Notes under the pieces: model-generated | The model's input: the letters and a program-made list of their open reading frames with translations, nothing else | The model's database searches: none | Told to the model about the DNA's origin: nothing | In this document: one piece after another, positions 58,825 to 64,000 of the stretch | Numbering within the stretch: the stretch's first letter is position 1 | Layout of the letters: each line of letters opens with the position of its first letter | DNA from: Bombyx mori | Lineage: Eukaryota; Arthropoda; Insecta; Lepidoptera; Bombycidae | Assembly (NCBI RefSeq): GCF_030269925.1 | Contig: NC_085135.1 | Span: 6,510,753 to 6,574,752 of the forward strand | DNA length: 64,000 bases | Direction: 5' to 3' | Made by a program: the position numbers and the translations under genes

Positions 58825-59699
58825 TTGGAGTTTTCCGAGGCGTAGCTGCACGGCTGTCTACACTTCTTTGCCTTATCTCCAAACTCAAAGTGGTACCAGC
58901 AGTGTGGATGGTCGTCTGGTCGTTGCCGTGTTTGAGTTCTGGACCTGGAGCGTATGTGGCGCGAGTTTGACCTGGAACGGGTGTCGCGTCTTCCATGCTG
59001 TCTGCCACGGCGGCTCTGTATATTTACAAGTGCTTCTACTTGCCTCGACAGCGCTTCTATGCGTAGCTCTAATGTAGAACTGGGTGTACTTGTCGAAGTA
59101 GTCCTTGATCCGGCACTGGCTATTACTGGTGTTGACGGCTGCACTATGTCCACGATGCGGTCGGCAAGCTCGGCTGCGCCTTCGAGGTCCAGCTTTGGTT
59201 GTGATGCTACAACAGTCTGTATGTTTACAGGTAACCGACTGGTCCACACCGTCCGTAGAAAGTCGCTCGGAATGTCCGGTCCGGCCAAGTACTGTAGATG
59301 TTGTAGGAATTGGCTCGGCTTTCTATCTCCCAGCTCCTCGTGTTGCAGCAACTGTAGCGTTTTTTTTTCTCTGGACACGGTTATCCGACGGATTAGCTGC
59401 TCTTTAAACGTTTTGTATTTATCCATAAGCGGTGGTGCAGTTAGGATGTCTTTCATCACCCTAGCGTACTCCTGGTTGAGCTGTGATGACACCGTGTGGT
59501 ACATGGTGCTGTCGCTATTTATGCCAGCGAGGGCAAATTGGCCTTCGACTTGCGCAAACCACACCTCCGGTTCTTCAGGCCAGAAGGGCGGCACTCGTAC
59601 AGACACTCGGCTCACCTCTGAGTACGGCCCTGTGTTTTCTCCGCTACCGCCGGTATCTTCACTTGTTGACGCGCTGCTCTTATCTTTTTTGGAAGCCAT
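58812..59699 (-). CDS. gag: Gypsy gag with CsRn1-type C-H-H-C motif
   Basis: 295 codons from [18 protein letters not shown]. The capsid-like part starts at [17 protein letters not shown] and includes [14 protein letters not shown] basic RS-rich tail ([16 protein letters not shown]) leads to the C-H-H-C motif [18 protein letters not shown] near residues 268-285; this replaces the usual CCHC knuckle and is typical of CsRn1 relatives. The stop TAG (58812-58814) follows the slippery heptamer by one codon. Gag forms the particle and packages RNA. Confidence 0.92.
   Translation of the reverse strand: MASKKDKSSASTSEDTGGSGENTGPYSEVSRVSVRVPPFWPEEPEVWFAQVEGQFALAGINSDSTMYHTVSSQLNQEYARVMKDILTAPPLMDKYKTFKEQLIRRITVSREKKTLQLLQHEELGDRKPSQFLQHLQYLAGPDIPSDFLRTVWTSRLPVNIQTVVASQPKLDLEGAAELADRIVDIVQPSTPVIASAGSRTTSTSTPSSTLELRIEALSRQVEALVNIQSRRGRQHGRRDTRSRSNSRHIRSRSRTQTRQRPDDHPHCWYHFEFGDKAKKCRQPCSYASENSKGNR
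58818..58824 (-). promoter_or_regulatory. Candidate -1 ribosomal frameshift site GGGAAAC
   Basis: On the coding strand gag reads AAG GGA AAC CGC TAG, so G-GGA-AAC is in the X-XXY-YYZ register. A -1 slip continues GGG AAA CCG CTA GTG, the pol frame. Seven bases after it, GGCCT can pair with AGGCC 22 bases further on, a possible stimulatory stem. Confidence 0.72.
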
Positions 59700-59710
59700 G
59701 ATGCACCCGT

Positions 59711-59729
59711 GATCACGTCGGGGTCACCA
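59711..59729 (-). promoter_or_regulatory. Primer binding site complementary to tRNA-Trp
   Basis: Coding strand TGGTGACCCCGACGTGATC, two bases from the LTR end (59732). It complements the 3' end of eukaryotic tRNA-Trp. This is the known primer of CsRn1-group elements. Confidence 0.82.
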
Positions 59730-59731
59730 AT

Positions 59732-60065
59732 TGTAGCGGGTTATATTCAGGTATAAACCCACTAACTGTCGATACGTCCAGGAATCGAACCCGAACGGCG
59801 TCCGACCACAAGCAAACGATGTCGGTAAATTAAACGAAACAATACGAGAAATAGATATATATTACGACAACACGATACACTACAGATTATTAACAAATTA
59901 ACGAGACACAAAACAAACGATTAACAAATATATGAATTTACAATAATGAGAGAGAAACGCGCGATCAGTACGAGGCTTTGTGGCGGACTGCTGGTGCAGC
60001 AGCCCGGCGTCACCTGCGATAACGCGACCGCGCGTTGGCTCCTGATTGGCGCGCGCACGCATCAC
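59732..60065 (-). repeat. Partial 5' LTR of the gypsy element
   Basis: On the coding strand it ends CCCGCTACA. From 59828 it matches the core of the 571-bp units at 13925-15637 closely, up to acgcatcac at 60065, where an I-clade LINE starts. The outer part of the LTR is missing. Confidence 0.8.
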
Positions 60066-61778
60066 CTGATTTTTGCGCGCAGGTCCGCACTCAGGTAGCC
60101 GTGGCAGGATGATGCCACAATAGTTTCGAAAATTTTCGAAAAACAAGAAGTTAAAGAAATGGGTCTGTGGGAATTGATACAGTTGGGATCCTTGTAAAGT
60201 TTTAAAATCGGTACTACATGTTGAGTTTTCCAAATCGGAGGAATACAGTTGTTTTGCCAAAGATCATTAACTATTTGACATAAAATTTCCTTGGCGTACT
60301 GGGGAAGATTTTTGATTACTTTATAAGGGATGAAATCAGGACCAGGGGAGGTTTCCTTTTTATTTTCTAACGCAGTCGCAAATTCGCCCATAGAGAATGG
60401 GTCTCCCATCCATTGAGCCTCCGGTTTTCCGTGGCTGTTAAAAAAATCTTGTAACTTAGATTCGGAAATTTCATTCTCAGAACCAGTTATCGAGTCCAAA
60501 AACAAAGATGCATTAGCGGGATTTTGAAAGAAACTTGAAGACGAAGAAATATTATTGAGTTTAGCGTGTTTAAATCTACGAATGTGATCCCAAATAATTT
60601 TACTCGAAGTCATTCGATTGAATGATGAACAAAGATTCATCCAGCTTGAACGTTTTATTTCATATAAACGTTTTCTTCAAAGCGTCCAGCTTTTTGAAAA
60701 TAATATAGTTTTCCATATTTGGATAATGCTTGTACGATAATAAAGCAACTTTGGCTTGTAAAACTACGCGGTCACAATCAGCATTCCACCAAGGAACAGC
60801 TTTGGAACAATTCCGTTTTTTGTGCGAGTAACACTTTTTGTCAAAAGTCATTAATATGTCATGTAAAATACTCAAAAACATATTATAATTTTCAAGAGGG
60901 TTATCAGCGAAGCTAAAACTTGAAAACTCACTTTCACATAACTTATTAAACTTTGACCAGTCAATCTTATTAAAATTTATGTTAGCTAAAGAGGTATTAT
61001 CTAGTGTATCAACTTGATTTATTGAAGAGGTGGTCGGGCCAAAGGAAGGAAGGAAAGGAAGAAAAGCATCGTTAAAGACTTCAATAAGTAGTGGGAAATG
61101 ATTACTACTGAGCAAATCATCAAGGACAGAAACTGTGCAACTAGAGCTAAGAGCAGGGGAAGCGAATACTAGATCCAATACATTTCCTTGTTGACCAAAT
61201 GGAGCAAAGGTTGTGATTGTGTCATCATTTAAACAAACTAACTCAGAACTTTCCACATAATCATGAAGGGCTTTACCTCTTCTATCATTGACTCTTGAAC
61301 TCCAGGAAGCATGATGTGCATTGAAGTCACCAATTATTAAATAATTATTTGAAACAAATTTAGAACATGAATCTTTCAATAAATTAATAGTGAACTTACC
61401 ATTTGGTGGTGGAGGAATGTAAACACATAGAATGTCAAAAGAAAAATTATTAATGTGAACTGTAATTAAGATATTTTGAAAATGATATTGAGAAATTGTG
61501 TCTATTATTTTAAATTTATACTTAGAGCGTAATGCAATAGCAACCCCACCATGTGGGTGGTTGGAATCTCTTCTTATAACATTAAATCCAGGTAATTTGA
61601 TGATTTTATGTGAAGTTAACCAGGTTTCATTGAATAAAATCATATCAACACACTTGTCAAGTTTACTGAGGAAATCTTTAAGTTGATCTAATTTAGGAAA
61701 TAAACTTCTAGAGTTCCAATGAATGATATTAAACTGACCAACAGAATTATGCATATAAGATTGAGTAGAACTAACCAT
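60066..61778 (-). pseudogene. I-clade ORF2: endonuclease and N-terminal reverse transcriptase
   Basis: ATG at 61776-61778 (MVSSTQSYMHN). The endonuclease has FNIIHWNSRSLFPKLDQL, FNETWLTSH, HGGVAIALR, IIGDFNAHHASWSS, LDLVFASP and SSNHFPLLIEV. A single-base frameshift near 60660 ends this frame (60660-61778) and the gene goes on in another frame (60062-60640) with SSFNRMTSSKI, SPGPDFIPYKVIKNLP and INSHRPISLTSCFSKIFE, the first RT motifs. It is cut before the catalytic part. The start follows the ORF1 stop by three bases. Confidence 0.85.
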
Positions 61779-61781
61779 AAT

Positions 61782-62489
61782 TTATGATGTAAAATTTGTT
61801 ACTAGCATTTCTGTAATTAATTGAGTAGATATAGGTCCAGAAGGGGATTTAGAATCCTTTTTTTTTAACAATTCTATTAAAGTTTTTGTAATGGTTCTGA
61901 GGACAATTTCTGAATTGATAATGTCTGAAATTAAAGCCCTACCTTGAGGGGTCTTTGCAGATATAGGTATGCCAGAAGAGGTCACGGGGTTCTTAATAAC
62001 AGGATTCTTTAGTATCGCTGCGTATGATGTTTGCTTGCCGATAATCTTATTTTTTACTTCAGCAACCTTGGCTGCCTTTACTGAGCAAGAGTAAGAAACT
62101 GCAGAATGTGGCCCACTGCAGTTGGAGCACTTGAAGATGTTGGGAGTGCTGCACTCCCTATAAAAATGATTGCCTGAACAAATAGAGCAAACTTGAGTGG
62201 CTTTACAGGCACCACTTCCATGTCCAAATTTGTAGCATTTGAAGCACTGTAACACAGGTCTAATATAATCCGAAACAGGCATCCAAATATGCTCGTATGT
62301 GACATGATCAGGATGGCTAGATGTCAAAAATGTAACCAGCACAGTTTGCAGTGGCTTGTCACTTCCATTTTCTTGTTTTTTGAAAAATCTTTTTACTCCG
62401 AGTATTGTGCATGTAGCTTTTAAATTTACTAAAAGAGATTCTTCATCTAATTCCACAGGAGCTCGAATAATTCCTTGACTCTCAATTGT
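61782..62489 (-). pseudogene. I-clade ORF1 with CCHC knuckles, N-terminus missing
   Basis: From the SINE junction the frame reads SQGIIRAPVELDEESLLVNL (an RNA-binding-fold segment), then a knuckle block: CFKCYKFGHGSGAC, CSICSGNHFYREC and CSNCSGPHSAVSYSC, and a basic/Ser tail to TAA at 61782-61784. Such proteins bind element RNA. The N-terminal portion was lost when the SINE (62490) or a deletion intervened. Otherwise the frame is open. Confidence 0.83.
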
Positions 62490-62882
62490 GTTAAGTGGTT
62501 ACTGAAGCCCATAGACGTCCACAACGTAAATGCCCCACCCACCTTGAGATAAGATCTAAGGTCTCAAGTATAGTTACAATGGCTGCCCCACCCTTCAAAC
62601 CGAAACGCATTACTGCTTCACGGCAGAAATAGGCAGGGTGGTGGTACCCACCCGCGCGGACTCACAAGAGGTCCTACCACCAGTAATTACGCAAATTATA
62701 ATTTTGAGGGTTTCATTTTTATTACACGATGTTATTCCTTCACCGTGGAAATCAATCGTGAACATTAAAATTTGTTGAGTACGTATTTCATTACAAAAAT
62801 TGGTACCCGCCTGATATTCGACTACCGGTGCATCGCTCAACACGATTGCACCGGACGTCTTATGCGTTAGGCCACGACGAGT
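62490..62882 (-). mobile_element. tRNA-derived SINE with head, 3'-truncated
   Basis: It matches 48821-49057 in its left part and continues to a tRNA-like head at the right. On the minus strand the head reads GTGGCCTAACGCATAAGACG (A-box like) and, 45 bases on, GTAGTCGAATATC (degenerate B-box). The A-tail and last bases are missing. This is the only copy here with a contiguous head. Confidence 0.82.
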
Positions 62883-63397
62883 TTAAAAATATAAAATAAA
62901 TAAAAAATATAAAATATAAAAATTTCGGCGTTCATTTTTCGCGGCGAAAACAACTAAACTCATTTAATCACTGTACTATTCGCCGCGACTACCGCTCGAC
63001 TCCGTGGCTCGCGCCGTCCTTATTCATGCATTTGTTTTGCTCGCCCGCCGCATCGTAAGCAGCGCTGTCAGATGTACCATTTAAATAGTATTTGTACGAC
63101 TATTTCAAATTTTTTTCCTTGTACAATCGCAATACGAAAGTCGTACGGCTAAAATACTACTTTTTAAAACCTAGCTGTCTTTTATTTAAATGTTTAAAAA
63201 TTCTAGTTTATACTATATTTGGAAACATTTACAGTAACAGTATATAAGTAGTTAACAACATACAGTTAGAGAACGAACGAACTCGCTTCGTCAACATCTA
63301 AGTCTATGGTCTATGGTCTATGGCTTATGTTCACTTAGTAGTCTGTGGAAGGATGATATTTTATATTTGGTTGGAGACTTTTTGCGATATGATTTAA
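62883..63397. other. Unassigned AT-rich stretch
   Basis: Alternating AT-rich and GC-richer parts (cgccgcgactaccgctcg near 62992) and a short triplicate tctatgg at about 63303-63322. No domain, RNA gene or element end recognised. Confidence 0.4.
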
Positions 63398-63708
63398 ATG
63401 ACCCTATTTTATCAAAATTGCAATGCTTACTGCCCACAAATGCAATACCTATCTAACTCATACAGAAATAAGATCCCATCCCTACAGCCTTTGATGATAT
63501 TGGTCCCTCGAATTGTAGGCAATGAGAATGAGATGCAAAAAATTGATAAAGAATGGCGAAATCTGCCAAATACAATACATAAAAAGATTAATTTGACAAC
63601 AAGCCCTGATAACTTTTGGGGCGATGTTAATAGACATTTTGAAGAGTATAAGTCGATATCCCAATTTTCACTAAAATTAGAAATAGTTTATCCAATGAAA
63701 GTATCAAT
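63398..63708 (+). pseudogene. Fragment resembling the C-terminal part of a hAT-type transposase
   Basis: Open frame with QYLSNSYRNKIPSLQPL, LVPRIVGNENEMQKIDKEW, RNLPNTIHKK and SPDNFWGDVNRHFE. The order of an EWR-L segment and an FW segment before a hydrophobic stretch recalls the dimerisation region of hAT transposases and their domesticated relatives. It has no clear start, and the frame runs into a GA microsatellite at 63709. I cannot exclude a degraded host gene. Confidence 0.4.
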
Positions 63709-63732
63709 GAGAGAGAGAGAGAGAGAGAGAGA
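63709..63732. repeat. (GA)n microsatellite
   Basis: About 12 GA units directly joined to the minus-strand LINE 3' end that follows, as if a dinucleotide tail formed at retrotransposition. Confidence 0.85.
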
Positions 63733-63880
63733 ATACACTTTATTGCACACCAACACAATTTACATTCAAAAACAAAAACAGTCAAAAAGCACATATGTAC
63801 AATAGGCGGTCTTATCGCTAAAAGCGATCTCTTCCAGACAACCGTTTAATTTACAGAAATTCTGTAAAATATAAAAAATA
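63733..63880 (-). mobile_element. LINE 3'-end fragment
   Basis: On the minus strand: GGAAGAGATCGCTTTTAGCG (a small hairpin, cgctnnnnagcg type), then GTACATATGTG and GTGTGCAATAAAGTGTATTC with a polyadenylation-like AATAAA, before the (TC)n run. Such ends are common in lepidopteran LINEs; the clade is not certain. Confidence 0.5.
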
Positions 63881-64000
63881 TAGCAGGTATGTTGCGGTGT
63901 ACCATATACAATACATTATTGTAGAAAATATATACATATAATAAACAGATATATACCGTTTACATAATATAATATATACTAATATACATACTTACATACA
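63881..64000. other. AT-rich end of window
   Basis: Alternating atat/tacata sequence without recognisable coding or element features. Confidence 0.5.

Larger units (their letters stand above)
51240..60065 (-). mobile_element. CsRn1-type Ty3/gypsy element, split by Jockey copy A4
   Basis: Minus strand: part of 5' LTR (59732-60065), tRNA-Trp primer site (59711-59729), gag (58812-59699), pol protease/RT (57256-58824), A4 insertion with duplicated target (52101-57255), pol RNase H/integrase (51240-52100). It is cut at 51240 by C2, inside the integrase core. The unusual gag C-H-H-C motif and the tRNA-Trp primer are known marks of the CsRn1 group, which includes the silkworm element Kabuki; the exact family is not verified. 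Confidence 0.88.
60066..62489 (-). mobile_element. I-clade LINE, 5' half (ORF1, endonuclease, start of RT)
   Basis: Minus strand: ORF1 from the SINE junction (62489) to 61782, ORF2 from 61778 to about 60066, truncated in the early reverse transcriptase where the gypsy LTR begins. It could be the same family as the I-clade 3' half at 32087-39260, since the two pieces do not overlap much; this cannot be shown here. Confidence 0.78.

Noticed and set aside
62800..62882. Functional tRNA gene
   Set aside because: The A and B boxes are degenerate and continuous with SINE body, and the cloverleaf cannot be formed well; it is a SINE head.
1..64000. Telomeric (TTAGG)n or rDNA context for the R1-clade copies
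   Set aside because: No TTAGG array or rRNA sequence is seen next to C1 or C2.

Overview
This window looks like animal, and specifically lepidopteran, DNA, most likely from a silkworm (Bombyx) or a close relative. I recognise no host gene. Essentially all coding sequence belongs to transposable elements: Jockey-, CR1-, R1-, RTE- and I-type LINEs, a BEL/Pao LTR element, a CsRn1-type Ty3/gypsy element, a DD37D mariner, and three copies of a tRNA-derived SINE of the kind dispersed through Bombyx genomes. The bacterial-style categories (operons, ribosome binding sites, CRISPR) do not apply. Dense nesting without host genes resembles the published description of the B. mori W chromosome or other heterochromatin, but the chromosome cannot be read from the sequence.

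Layout, left to right. 1-8369: a minus-strand CR1/Jockey-type LINE with a PHD-finger ORF1, split by an R1-clade LINE (C1, 1833-5708) flanked by a 16-bp target duplication. 8370-8764: a 3' piece of Jockey family A, followed directly by full-length copy A1 (8765-13924). 13925-15637: three near-perfect 571-bp tandem units related to a gypsy LTR, each holding three 80-bp subrepeats. 15638-16060: an LTR-like repeat. 16063-17364: mariner. About 18100-27845: a plus-strand RTE element split by a complete BEL/Pao provirus-like element (18535-25460) with apparently identical 537-bp LTRs and a 5-bp target duplication. 27846-32086: a patchwork of fragments (Jockey 5' end, LTR pieces, gypsy integrase tail, and a SINE containing an R1 fragment). 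32087-39260: a minus-strand I-clade LINE split by A2 (33839-39037). 39261-44420: A3, head-to-head with A2. 44421-47033: a second RTE. 47034-51239: a rearranged R1-clade copy (C2) carrying a SINE. 51240-60065: a minus-strand CsRn1-type gypsy element split by A4 (52101-57255). 60066-62489: I-clade LINE 5' half. 62490-62882: SINE. 62883-64000: a transposase-like scrap and a LINE 3' end.

How the genes work. Family A is the notable resident. Four full-length copies keep both reading frames open (nucleic-acid-binding ORF1 and endonuclease/reverse-transcriptase ORF2), share the same 5' end, and end in poly(A), so the family has been active recently. The elements show several devices for making the second protein from one RNA: a TAATG stop/start overlap in the R1-clade element, an in-frame TAA-TCA-ATG junction in family A, a single TGA followed by CTA between protease and reverse transcriptase in the BEL/Pao element, and a GGGAAAC slippery heptamer next to the gag stop of the gypsy element. 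The target duplications give a readable order of insertion.
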